Assembly: GCF_014641075.1 (NCBI RefSeq)
Contig: NZ_BMHP01000006.1
Location: 62,001 to 126,000, forward strand
Origin: Paenibacillus nasutitermitis
GTDB lineage: Bacteria; Bacillota; Bacilli; Paenibacillales; Paenibacillaceae
Direction of reading: 5' to 3'
DNA: 64,000 bases
In this document: one piece after another, positions 41,634-50,314 of the stretch
Layout of the letters: each line of letters starts with the position of its first letter
Numbering within the stretch: the stretch's first letter is position 1
Made by a program: the position numbers and the translations under genes
Notes under the pieces: generated by a model
Databases searched by the model: none
What the model saw: only the letters and a program-made list of their open reading frames with translations
What the model was told of the DNA's origin: nothing

Positions 41634-43112
41634 TCATGCCCAGGTCGGCTGGACTTTCAGACGGGCAACTTCTTTATCGCGTTTATATTCATGCTTCTCG
41701 GGTGCCGGTTCAGCGGCAGCTGCCGAGATCGTCACCTCTGGTTCAACTTGAGGCTGTACCGGGAAAGGGATGACATCATTCATGACTGTGCTATAGTCAG
41801 GTTCTTCAATACCGCTATCGTCAGGCGCCTCTGCATTTGTCTGTGACTCCATATTCCCATCAATCCGGAAAATGGTGGCACCCAGACCTGCGAGCTTGCC
41901 TGTTATATCCACATAACCGCGATCCACATGATGAATGCCGGTAATTTCGGTCTCACCTTCGGCACACAGGGCTGCACACACAAGCGCCGCTCCCGCCCTG
42001 AGATCCGTTGCGCATACTCGGGCGCCTGTCAGAGCAAGTCCGCCGCTTACAATAGCGGTACGGCCTTCCACCTTGATTTGAGCGCTCATCTTCTGGAATT
42101 CTTCCACATGCATGAAACGGTTCTCGAATACGGTTTCCGTTACAATGCTTGTGCCTTCCGACATCATGAGCAGCGCCATCATTTGCGACTGCATATCGGT
42201 CGGGAATCCCGGATAAGGCAGTGTTTTGACATCAACAGCTTTCAGTTTGCCGGGGGCATTCACCCGAAGTCCGTTATCGGTTTCTGTAATTTCCACGCCC
42301 ATTTCCTGCAATTTGGAGATTACAGGAGCCAGGTGATCGGAAATCGCCCCGTCAATATGTACATCTCCACCGGTAATCGCCGCCGCAATCATAAATGTGC
42401 CGGCTTCGACACGGTCGGGAATTACCGTATGTGCAACACCAAACATTTGCTCGACGCCTTCAATACGGATGAGGCCAGTTCCAGCTCCGCGAACCTTGGC
42501 TCCCATCGCATTCAAATAATTGGCCAGATCTACGATTTCAGGCTCCTTGGCCGCATTCTCAATCGTGGTCGTCCCTTGCGCAAGTGCAGCAGCCATCATA
42601 ATATTCTCGGTGGCGCCTACGCTGGCAACGTCCAGATAGATTTTGGCTCCCTTAAGACGATCCCGGGTACGGGCTTCAATGTAGCCTTGACCGAGAATGA
42701 TCTCCGCTCCCATCGCTTCAAAGCCCTTCAAATGCTGGTCGATGGGACGCGTACCGATCGCGCAGCCTCCTGGCAGCGAAATTCTCGCACGGCCAAGACG
42801 GGCAAGAAGAGGACCCATTACCAGAAACGACGCCCGCATTTTACGGACAAGCTCATAAGGAGCTTCGAAAGAGGTTAATCGCTGCGCGGAAATCCGCATC
42901 GTTTCATTACTGTATGTGAGCGTGCCGCCCAAAGCGGACAACACTTGTTGGATCGTAGTGACGTCGTCTAAATGAGGCACGTCATAAATGACACTTTCAC
43001 CTTCTTGTGCCAGTAACGTGGCCGCGAGAATCGGCAGAACGGCGTTTTTTGCACCGCTCACTCGGACATTTCCGGATAAACGCTGGCCGCCGCGGACGAT
43101 TATTTTGCTCAT
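41634..43112 (-). CDS. murA: UDP-N-acetylglucosamine 1-carboxyvinyltransferase with C-terminal tail
   Basis: 492 residues against the usual ~420-435. The core (1-419) is a complete EPSP synthase-like fold: Lys22 in SGAKNAVLP, catalytic Cys117 in PGGCAIGTRPID, Asp-containing PYPGFPTDMQSQ. It transfers enolpyruvate from PEP to UDP-GlcNAc, the first committed step of peptidoglycan synthesis. Residues 420-492 form an acidic, Pro/Ala/Glu-rich and probably disordered tail ending in a basic stretch (KRDKEVARLK). The catalytic Cys predicts fosfomycin sensitivity. ATG 43112. A plausible promoter is at 43195-43224, and a strong terminator follows. Confidence 0.96.
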   Translation of the reverse strand: MSKIIVRGGQRLSGNVRVSGAKNAVLPILAATLLAQEGESVIYDVPHLDDVTTIQQVLSALGGTLTYSNETMRISAQRLTSFEAPYELVRKMRASFLVMGPLLARLGRARISLPGGCAIGTRPIDQHLKGFEAMGAEIILGQGYIEARTRDRLKGAKIYLDVASVGATENIMMAAALAQGTTTIENAAKEPEIVDLANYLNAMGAKVRGAGTGLIRIEGVEQMFGVAHTVIPDRVEAGTFMIAAAITGGDVHIDGAISDHLAPVISKLQEMGVEITETDNGLRVNAPGKLKAVDVKTLPYPGFPTDMQSQMMALLMMSEGTSIVTETVFENRFMHVEEFQKMSAQIKVEGRTAIVSGGLALTGARVCATDLRAGAALVCAALCAEGETEITGIHHVDRGYVDITGKLAGLGATIFRIDGNMESQTNAEAPDDSGIEEPDYSTVMNDVIPFPVQPQVEPEVTISAAAAEPAPEKHEYKRDKEVARLKVQPTWA

Positions 43113-43194
43113 CTTAGGTTTCCCTCCGCGCGCAGTAGATTTCTTCTAACTAATCGTGTGAAATATGATACCATGGTTTCGGCACCTAACTTTC

Positions 43195-43224
43195 ATCATA
43201 ACATTTAGCAACATAAATCGACAA
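43195..43224 (-). promoter_or_regulatory. Predicted sigma-A promoter of murA
   Basis: TTGTCG (43219-43224), 18-nt spacer, TATGAT (43195-43200), about 80 nt before the murA start. Confidence 0.45.
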
Positions 43225-43329
43225 GCCTTATTTTCTAAATGTCAAAATTAAAGCATAATATACCATTCGCACCTGTTTTGATTTTTCGTACCGTCATGTA
43301 TTATCCATTGTTGACATGTTTCTGCCTGG

Positions 43330-43581
43330 TTATTCGACAATTCCTTTAAGCAGATTGGACCATTGCCAGTAATCAATGACAAATCCGGCGAATAAATGAC
43401 CGAAGATCACGGCAATCATGACCTGCAGCAGTCTTGCTCTGATACTGCGGGGACGGCGCATGAACAAATCCAGCTTCACATCTTGTATTACGTACCAAGC
43501 CAATGTAATGCACATGAGCTCGATTATAATGGACACCAGCGCATGCATCCCTGCCGTCGCAACGACATTGCCCATATTCAT
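43330..43581 (-). CDS. DUF1146 family membrane protein (YwzB-like)
   Basis: 83 residues from ATG 43581 (CAGGTGA upstream). Two membrane segments (~12-30 and ~51-73) flank a basic loop, with the conserved Trp in ITLAWYVIQDVKLD. The DUF1146 family (YwzB in B. subtilis, about 78 residues) is found between the atp genes and murA in Bacillales, and it has the same position here. Function unknown. A longer in-frame reading from 43653 adds 24 residues without a better ribosome-binding site and was not used. Confidence 0.85.
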   Translation of the reverse strand: MNMGNVVATAGMHALVSIIIELMCITLAWYVIQDVKLDLFMRRPRSIRARLLQVMIAVIFGHLFAGFVIDYWQWSNLLKGIVE

Positions 43582-43678
43582 TTCCAATTCACCTGGCCTC
43601 TTGAATGTCGGGAAAAAGGTCCCGCGCCCGGCTTGGAAAAAGGCAGATATCATCCGCTGCTTCCTAAAGCCGCAACCT

Positions 43679-46600
43679 CTATTTTAATGCCCGCAGCAGC
43701 AGAGATGCAAATTCGGCCCGGCTTGCGGTTTGTTCGGGTTTAAACTGCTGACCTGGATACCCGCCGATGATCCCTTTTTGCTTAAGGGCGCTCAGGGAAG
43801 GGGCCGACCAGCGACTCAGCTCCACATCGTTATAGGGGGCCTTTGGCGGTTTGGCGGTCCCGAGTTTAAGCGCCCGGACCAGCATGGCGGCCATTTCCTC
43901 GCGTGTAATGAAGCGGTCCGGGCCGAATACCCCGCCTAGATAACCGCTTGCTAAGCGGGCCGCAACCGCCTGCGCGATCGCTCCTGCCGCCCAATGCTTC
44001 GCGGGAACATCTTTAAAGCCGGTCGAGCCGCCTTTGGGCAGTTTAAATGCCCGCACCAGCATGGAGACCGCTTCGGCCCTTGTAATGCTTGCATCCGGCC
44101 TGAATTTATAAGCGCCGCTCCCGGCGATAATGCCTTTCTTGTTCAAAGCAACAATTGCACTCTCGGCCCAGTGCCCCGAAATATCCCGGTAGCCTGCGAC
44201 CATTTGATCCGTATCGATTCGCAAGCGGTAATACTGCTTGTCGAACGGAGCGCTGGCCGTCAGTTTGATATAATATAAACCCGCTTCCAGCTTTTTCTCC
44301 GTTGTCATGACCGATTCTCCGGTTTTGGATTCCAGCGTCACCAGAGCCTTTTGCCGTTTATCCATCATGACAGCTTTCATCCTGGTGCCTGCCGGAATGC
44401 CGTTCACCTTCAGACTGACGACACTGCCTGCTGCCAGACGGAGTTGGTACCAATCCACGTCCTGTTTGTTCCCCATGACTCCGACATAGTCGGAGCCCGG
44501 ACTAACCACAGTCGCCTCATAGGCTTTGTTGTTGGGCTCATTGGGATCTGTATATTTGGTTCTGAAATCCATTGTCATCGTATACTGCCCGGGAACGGGA
44601 CTTGCTTGCGCTGACATGGCGTTATATACGCGAAAATAATAAGTGCCCGGCGTAACGCTCATAAGCTCTGAGGTTTCGCTTACTCCTTCTCCATTCTCAT
44701 CCACCTCAAGCAGAGGGCCGTCCTGTCTCTGAATGGACAAGGATGGATCGATCCGGACAGAATCCGTAGACAACGTCAGTTTGAGCGTGCCTCCTGTCTC
44801 GAAATGAACCGTATACCAGTCCCGGTCCCCTGATTGGTGAAAGTTGCCGACGATCGTCTGCGACCGGGGAGCAAGGGTGAAGCCCGAATACTGTTTGTCA
44901 TTTTTCTCATAGGCATCCGGGCTCATCTGAAAGGTGGAGGTGAGCAGGTAAGGCAGAACCGTCTGGTTCTGTCTGTCCGAAAGCCGGAGTTCAAAGTAAT
45001 TATTCCCCTTCTTGACTTTCCAGTCCCCCGTCTCGTTGCCCAGCTTCGTTTCTTTCACGCTTTGGGCTTCGTCTCCTGCATAATGGGAAATCGTCACTGA
45101 TGGCTGGTTGCCGTCCGCCGCGGTTATCCCTTGAAACTGGATCGACAGGACGCCGTCATATGGCGCATTAATCACATACCAGTCCCGGTCGGAATGACCT
45201 GCCATTTCTGCCGCAATCTTAGTGCCAAGCGGAAACACCGCAGCCTTATCACGGGAATTATTCGGCTCGTAGGCATCGGCCTTGAGTGTTGTGGATGTCG
45301 CCCTGTCAATTCTAAGCAGTCCGTAGCCAGCGGCCTCGTCCACGCCTTTCTTCCCGATATCCTTCGCGCTCTGCCTCAGCATTTCGCGAATCTGATACGG
45401 CTTGAAATCCGGATGGACGGCCCAGATGAGCGCAGCTGCGGCTGCTGCCTGAGGAGCCGACATGGAGGTTCCTTCCTCGCGCGTATAGCCGCCGCCTACC
45501 GCTGTTGTATAAACGCTCCACGGAGCGGCAATATCAATCTCAGGACCATTGTTGGAGCGCGGCTCCGGTTGACCTTCCGAGCTTACTCCACCTACAGCCA
45601 GCACACTAGGATAAGCGGCGGGATATTTCACCTTGGCCTTGGCTCCCAGTGTCTTGCCGTCGTTCCCGCTTGCGGCGACGAGCAGCACGCCTTTGGATTC
45701 CGCATACATGGCAATATCCTTCATATAAGGTGAATACCTGTATAGCCCAACCGATAATACAACGATCTTGGCGCCTTTTTTTACGGCGTAAAGAATAGCT
45801 TCCCCAAGTCGTTCTTCATCTCCGTAGCCGTCTTCATCCAATGCTTTGATCGGCATAATTTTGGCTTTCCATAGAATCCCGGCTATGCCCAGCTTATTAT
45901 TACCTGCTCCGGCCAGAACGCCAGCCACCGCCGTACCGTGTCCATTGTCGTCCTGGGGAGCCGTTCCGGGGCGGACAAGGTTGGTGCCTTCAACGAGATT
46001 GTCTTTCAAATCCGGATGGTTCAGATCAACCCCTGTGTCCACCAGCGCAATCGTTAAGTCCGTCTGGTCATGTAAGGTCGACCAAGCTTCCTTCGCTCCG
46101 ATCTGATCCAGAAAATGCTGCTTGGGCAGTTCGGGATCATTGGTGCTTGCCGCAGCCAGAAGACTCACGGGTCCACTTGGTTCAACATAGGCAACGCCCG
46201 GCGTCTGGCGGAGCTTGCGCAGCCAGTCTCCGATGTCTCCCTCTGGATTGGCCGGCTGGACCACATCCACGGCAGAGAAGAGCGTTTGGCGGCTGATTAC
46301 CTCCGTGCCAGACAGCGGCTTTTCCTGACCAGGCTTCCATTTGAGCAACCAGCTTTGTGGTTCTTTCATGGACTGGGCTGCAGCCGCCTTCTGTGCCACC
46401 CCAGCAGAGGGCGGGTTTGCCGGAGCCGGACCTGCCAGCATGTGTCCGGGATCAGGGAGCAGCAGACCTGCCAATAAACTCCAAACCATGAGAAAAACAA
46501 GTGCCAGACGCCCCAAAGATGCTTTGCTCGTTATTGCTCTCCATAGGTGGACCTTTGCTTCAACAGACTTCGGTATTTCACTTGCAGCCTTATTCACAAA

Positions 46601-46813
46601 CGTATTTACACACGGATCATCTTCCGCTGCCATGCCACATCCCATAGGAATGAGAGTCTGACCGAGTTGTAAAAAAGGGAAGTATCCATGCAGCGGCATG
46701 ATGAAACAAGCCTGGCCAAAACGGCCCTGCGCTACTACTGCAACCTGCCTGGAATCGTCCTTTAGATTGCGGTTTATATTCAAATGCGGATCCCAGTATG
46801 GTTCATTCATCAT
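43679..46813 (-). CDS. SLH-anchored subtilisin-like serine protease (S8)
   Basis: 1044 residues. Residues ~1-95 are a soluble extension, then a hydrophobic signal/anchor segment (~101-120). An inhibitor-like propeptide follows (~150-225: LRKLRQTPGVAYVEPS). The S8 catalytic domain has Asp259 (ALVDTGVDLNHPDL), His292 (DNGHGTAVAGV) and Ser450 (GTSMSAPQ). Three PPC-like pre-peptidase beta domains follow, marked DAYEPNN, DAYEKND and DPNEPNN, and three SLH domains (~874-1044). It is a wall-bound protease, possibly acting on surface proteins or nutrients. ATG 46813 has AAAGG 6 nt upstream; no better start before the hydrophobic segment was found, so the length of the N-terminal extension is uncertain. 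Confidence 0.9.
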   Translation of the reverse strand: MMNEPYWDPHLNINRNLKDDSRQVAVVAQGRFGQACFIMPLHGYFPFLQLGQTLIPMGCGMAAEDDPCVNTFVNKAASEIPKSVEAKVHLWRAITSKASLGRLALVFLMVWSLLAGLLLPDPGHMLAGPAPANPPSAGVAQKAAAAQSMKEPQSWLLKWKPGQEKPLSGTEVISRQTLFSAVDVVQPANPEGDIGDWLRKLRQTPGVAYVEPSGPVSLLAAASTNDPELPKQHFLDQIGAKEAWSTLHDQTDLTIALVDTGVDLNHPDLKDNLVEGTNLVRPGTAPQDDNGHGTAVAGVLAGAGNNKLGIAGILWKAKIMPIKALDEDGYGDEERLGEAILYAVKKGAKIVVLSVGLYRYSPYMKDIAMYAESKGVLLVAASGNDGKTLGAKAKVKYPAAYPSVLAVGGVSSEGQPEPRSNNGPEIDIAAPWSVYTTAVGGGYTREEGTSMSAPQAAAAAALIWAVHPDFKPYQIREMLRQSAKDIGKKGVDEAAGYGLLRIDRATSTTLKADAYEPNNSRDKAAVFPLGTKIAAEMAGHSDRDWYVINAPYDGVLSIQFQGITAADGNQPSVTISHYAGDEAQSVKETKLGNETGDWKVKKGNNYFELRLSDRQNQTVLPYLLTSTFQMSPDAYEKNDKQYSGFTLAPRSQTIVGNFHQSGDRDWYTVHFETGGTLKLTLSTDSVRIDPSLSIQRQDGPLLEVDENGEGVSETSELMSVTPGTYYFRVYNAMSAQASPVPGQYTMTMDFRTKYTDPNEPNNKAYEATVVSPGSDYVGVMGNKQDVDWYQLRLAAGSVVSLKVNGIPAGTRMKAVMMDKRQKALVTLESKTGESVMTTEKKLEAGLYYIKLTASAPFDKQYYRLRIDTDQMVAGYRDISGHWAESAIVALNKKGIIAGSGAYKFRPDASITRAEAVSMLVRAFKLPKGGSTGFKDVPAKHWAAGAIAQAVAARLASGYLGGVFGPDRFITREEMAAMLVRALKLGTAKPPKAPYNDVELSRWSAPSLSALKQKGIIGGYPGQQFKPEQTASRAEFASLLLRALK

Positions 46814-47042
46814 ATTCTGCCTTTAACCTGTAAATTAGTATTATGAAACCTTTTCGCGCTGAAGGCTGCAATCTCCTTTGTTAAATTTGTATGACCCCCA
46901 TAAAGCGCCTATAGTCCTATACGGGAATGCATTGCTTTTCGATACTATGCGCCAGGCGACCTAGTTGATTCCTTTTATTGACCCGGGAGGGGAAAACGGC
47001 TGTCCTTCACCCTTGGGGTTCACGGGGCCAGGATTCCATACG

Positions 47043-47079
47043 AAAAAACGGTCCAGGATCCCCTCAGGGCCTGAACCGC
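47043..47079 (-). terminator. Terminator of the nuo operon
   Basis: Arms CGGTTCAGG and CCTGGACCG with a GC-rich loop and six T on the minus strand, 29 nt past the nuoN stop. The rest of the 46814-47107 spacer shows a possible protease promoter (CATAAT near 46840) and nothing else clear. Confidence 0.8.
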
Positions 47080-47107
47080 TTGTGTGATGCATGCACAGGA
47101 TTGCTTG

Positions 47108-48679
47108 TCAGCTCCCCACACGTGTAAATAAATCGTGGATAATCGAGAAATGCTCATTGATCCAGCCCAGCACCGGCCCCGGAAAGATACCAAGCGCGAC
47201 TGTCACCACAGCACATAACCATATAGCGATAGCCGCGGGCACCGGTACCGGCACCTCCGTCTCCTGAGTCGCCGCACGCATGAACATCTGCCGCACGATG
47301 CCGAAGTAGAAATAATAGGAGATGGCGCTGGTTGCCACCATCACCGCTACAATCCAGTAGACCTGGGATTGGGCGGCGCCGAGCAGAATGAACAATTTGC
47401 CGAAGAACCCGCCGGTGACCGGAAGTCCCGCCAGCGACAATACGAATATGATCATGGCTGCGGCTGTCCAGGGCGCACGGTAATAGAGCCCGGCAAATCC
47501 GTTCAGTTCATAATGGCCTGAGGCTCTGCCGACGACAGAAATGACCGCGAACGCTCCAATGTTCATCAGCATATATGCCACCAGAAAGAACAGGAATTCA
47601 CTGAAGTTGGACGCGTGAGCCCCTTTAAAGGAAATGCCCAGCGGCACGATAAGGAAACCTGCATTGGCGACGCCGGATAGCGCCATAAGACGTTTCATAT
47701 TCACTTGCCGAAGAGCAGCCGTCGAGCCAACGATCATAGCAGCGGCCGCCAAGATCAGCAGCACCAGCAGCATATCGTCGGCGATAGGGGCATCCGGCGT
47801 ATTAGCGAACAGCACCACATTATAAACGATGCGGAACATAACAGCCAGTGCCGCTCCCTTGGATACAACCGCGAGGAATGCCGTGACCGGCGTCGGTGCG
47901 CCCTGATAGACATCCGGCGCCCAGAGATGAAAGGGAGCCGCCGCGATTTTGATTCCGAGCCCCGCGATTAAGAAGAAGAATGCAACATACAGCATCTCCT
48001 TGTAATCCGCCGCGTGCTGCTGGATGCCTATTGCGATGGCACCCAGATTGGTAGCTCCTGTTATCCCGTACAGATAAGACATCCCGAACAGGATCAACGC
48101 CGACGAGATTCCCCCCGTCACGACATATTTAAATGCCGCTTCGGCGGACTGGACCGCTGATTTACGCATGCCAACCAGCACATAGGTGGTAATGCTGAGC
48201 AATTCCAGGCCGATATACAAGGTAATCAGATCGCCTGAGGAGGCCATCATCATGGCTCCGACAACAGCCGGAAGGAGCAGGTAATAGAATTCTCCCTTAT
48301 CTGGAATTTCCTCTCGTTTAACGGTACCCAGACTGAGAAGAACAATGAGTGCCGTTGCGGCAAGAAAGACAATTTTCAGCAGACTGGAAAACTGGTCGAT
48401 CCGGTAGCTGTCAGCCAAGAGACGGATCGCGCCGCCAACCTGCTCCCCGCTGGCATCAATGGAAGCCGGGTGATTGATCAGATCGATCAATCGCCAGATG
48501 ACAAAGCCAAGCGAGGTCAGCAGGCCGGTAAGCGTGAGCCAGCCGATCACAGCCCGGCTGATCCTTCTTGGCATCGCCAGATCGGTTACGACGAGCACAA
48601 TCGCAAACGCAATTAGGATCCATTCCGGGGCGAGATAGGCCGCATCGCTCCAGGTGAGCGACTGTTGGGTAGTATCCAT
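47108..48679 (-). CDS. nuoN: NADH-quinone oxidoreductase subunit N
   Basis: 523 residues, about 14 membrane segments, antiporter-like. Typical blocks: FYYLLLPAVVGAMMMASSGDLITLYIGLELLSITTYVLVGMRK (with the Glu of the proton path) and IKIAAAPFHLWAPDVYQGAPTPVTAFLAVVSKGAA. It forms one of the three proton channels of complex I. ATG 48679. It is the last gene of the nuo operon, 3 nt after nuoM, and is followed by the terminator at 47043-47079. Confidence 0.96.
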   Translation of the reverse strand: MDTTQQSLTWSDAAYLAPEWILIAFAIVLVVTDLAMPRRISRAVIGWLTLTGLLTSLGFVIWRLIDLINHPASIDASGEQVGGAIRLLADSYRIDQFSSLLKIVFLAATALIVLLSLGTVKREEIPDKGEFYYLLLPAVVGAMMMASSGDLITLYIGLELLSITTYVLVGMRKSAVQSAEAAFKYVVTGGISSALILFGMSYLYGITGATNLGAIAIGIQQHAADYKEMLYVAFFFLIAGLGIKIAAAPFHLWAPDVYQGAPTPVTAFLAVVSKGAALAVMFRIVYNVVLFANTPDAPIADDMLLVLLILAAAAMIVGSTAALRQVNMKRLMALSGVANAGFLIVPLGISFKGAHASNFSEFLFFLVAYMLMNIGAFAVISVVGRASGHYELNGFAGLYYRAPWTAAAMIIFVLSLAGLPVTGGFFGKLFILLGAAQSQVYWIVAVMVATSAISYYFYFGIVRQMFMRAATQETEVPVPVPAAIAIWLCAVVTVALGIFPGPVLGWINEHFSIIHDLFTRVGS

Positions 48680-48682
48680 TGT

Positions 48683-50314
48683 CTATCTCCCCACCTTCCC
48701 GTTAAGTTCCTGCAGCAGTGCGTCAAAGCCGTGTTTCATCGGCTCTGTAAGGACGGCCGGATAGATCCCGATCAGTACAATAAAGGCCAGCAGGGCGATC
48801 ATTGGCACCGCTTCGATCAGCCGTGCGTCCCGCAGCGCGGCGAATCGTTCCTTCGCAGGCCCGAAGGTTATCGCAAGTACACTTCGCAGCACGTAGACAG
48901 CGGTCAGAATGACGCCCAGCACGGCGACAGCCGTTAGAATGCGCATCGATTCAAACAATCCGAGCAGCGAGAGAAACTCGCCAATAAAGCCGGACAGTCC
49001 AGGCAAGCCCAGCGAGGCCATTCCCGCAGCTAGCAGAATGCCGCTTATAAACGGCAGGCTTTTGGCCAGGCCCCCAAGCTCCCGAAGCTCGGTGGTTCCA
49101 GTCCGCTCATAGAGAATGCCGACGATCAGGAACAGCAGCGCGGAGATAAATCCATGAGACACCATCTGCACCATCGCTCCCTGAAGTCCGATTTCATTCA
49201 GAGAGGCAATACCAAGCAGCACAATGCCCATATGGCTAATGGAGGAATAGGCAAGCACCAGCTTGAAATCCTTTTGGACCAGCGCCAGCACCGCTCCATA
49301 CAGAATGTTGATTACGCCCAACACGGCAATCACTCCCGCCCAGTCGCCAGCTTGAGCCGGAAACAGAAATACGCCAAAGCGGAGCAGGCCGTACGCCCCC
49401 ATTTTAAGCAGTATGCCGGAGTGAATCATGACCACCGACGGGGGTGCCTCCTTGTGTACCTGAAGCATCCAGGTATGAAACGGAAAAATCGGCAGCTTGA
49501 TGCCAAAGGCGACCAACAGCAGAATAAAGATCGACCAGCGCATCGTATCCGTCATATAAAACAAGCTGGTCAGCCCCTGCGCGGCATCCGGCTTCATATT
49601 GATATAAGACTCGGGGTCGACCAAATTTTGCTTGATCACTTCATAATCGCCACTGTAGGACAAATGCGTGACCTGCTCGCCGGGAGGCTGATTGACGGTG
49701 AATCCTGCCGTGGATACCAGCAGCACAAAGGCAATGAGCATAATGGCAGAGCCGACACCGTTATAGAGCAGAAATTTATTAGCCGCCTTCTCCCGGTTCA
49801 TGTACCCCCATATTCCGATCAGGAAGAACATCGGAATTAAGGTAAGCTCGAAGAAGACGAAGAACAAGAAGACATCCCTGGCCAGAAATACGCCCAGCAT
49901 GCCGATTTCCAGCAGCAGAAACCAGAGGTAGAACGACTTCCAGCGTTTTTTAATATGGACGGAAGCGAGCGCCGCCATCGCCGCGACAATAGTCGTCAGC
50001 AGCAGCAGCGGGAGGGATAGACCGTCCACGCCGAGATGGTATTGGAATTTGAACGCGTAAGATGTAACTTCGCCAACAACTTCTTTGTTGAGCGAAGCAT
50101 CGACCCAGGTCACATTCTCTTCATAAGGCTTGCCACCTTTGGCCGTGTCAAAATCGGCATACAGCCATAACGAGAGCAGGAGCGGGATCAGGGTCGTTGC
50201 AATGGCTGTCACTTTCAGCCAGCGGCTGCTCTGCTTTGGCAGCAGAAGCAGCAGGATGATCCCCAGCAGCGGCGAGAAAACGATAAGCGACAGAATAGGA
50301 AGACCGTTCAGCAT
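48683..50314 (-). CDS. nuoM: NADH-quinone oxidoreductase subunit M
   Basis: 543 residues, about 14 membrane segments. FFVFFELTLIPMFFLIGIWG contains the conserved Glu, and FGIKLPIFPFHTWMLQVHKEAPPSVVMIHSGILLKMGAYG is the core of the antiporter-like fold. It is a proton-translocating subunit of the membrane arm. The ATG at 50314 shares a base with the nuoL stop (TAATG). Confidence 0.96.
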   Translation of the reverse strand: MLNGLPILSLIVFSPLLGIILLLLLPKQSSRWLKVTAIATTLIPLLLSLWLYADFDTAKGGKPYEENVTWVDASLNKEVVGEVTSYAFKFQYHLGVDGLSLPLLLLTTIVAAMAALASVHIKKRWKSFYLWFLLLEIGMLGVFLARDVFLFFVFFELTLIPMFFLIGIWGYMNREKAANKFLLYNGVGSAIMLIAFVLLVSTAGFTVNQPPGEQVTHLSYSGDYEVIKQNLVDPESYINMKPDAAQGLTSLFYMTDTMRWSIFILLLVAFGIKLPIFPFHTWMLQVHKEAPPSVVMIHSGILLKMGAYGLLRFGVFLFPAQAGDWAGVIAVLGVINILYGAVLALVQKDFKLVLAYSSISHMGIVLLGIASLNEIGLQGAMVQMVSHGFISALLFLIVGILYERTGTTELRELGGLAKSLPFISGILLAAGMASLGLPGLSGFIGEFLSLLGLFESMRILTAVAVLGVILTAVYVLRSVLAITFGPAKERFAALRDARLIEAVPMIALLAFIVLIGIYPAVLTEPMKHGFDALLQELNGKVGR

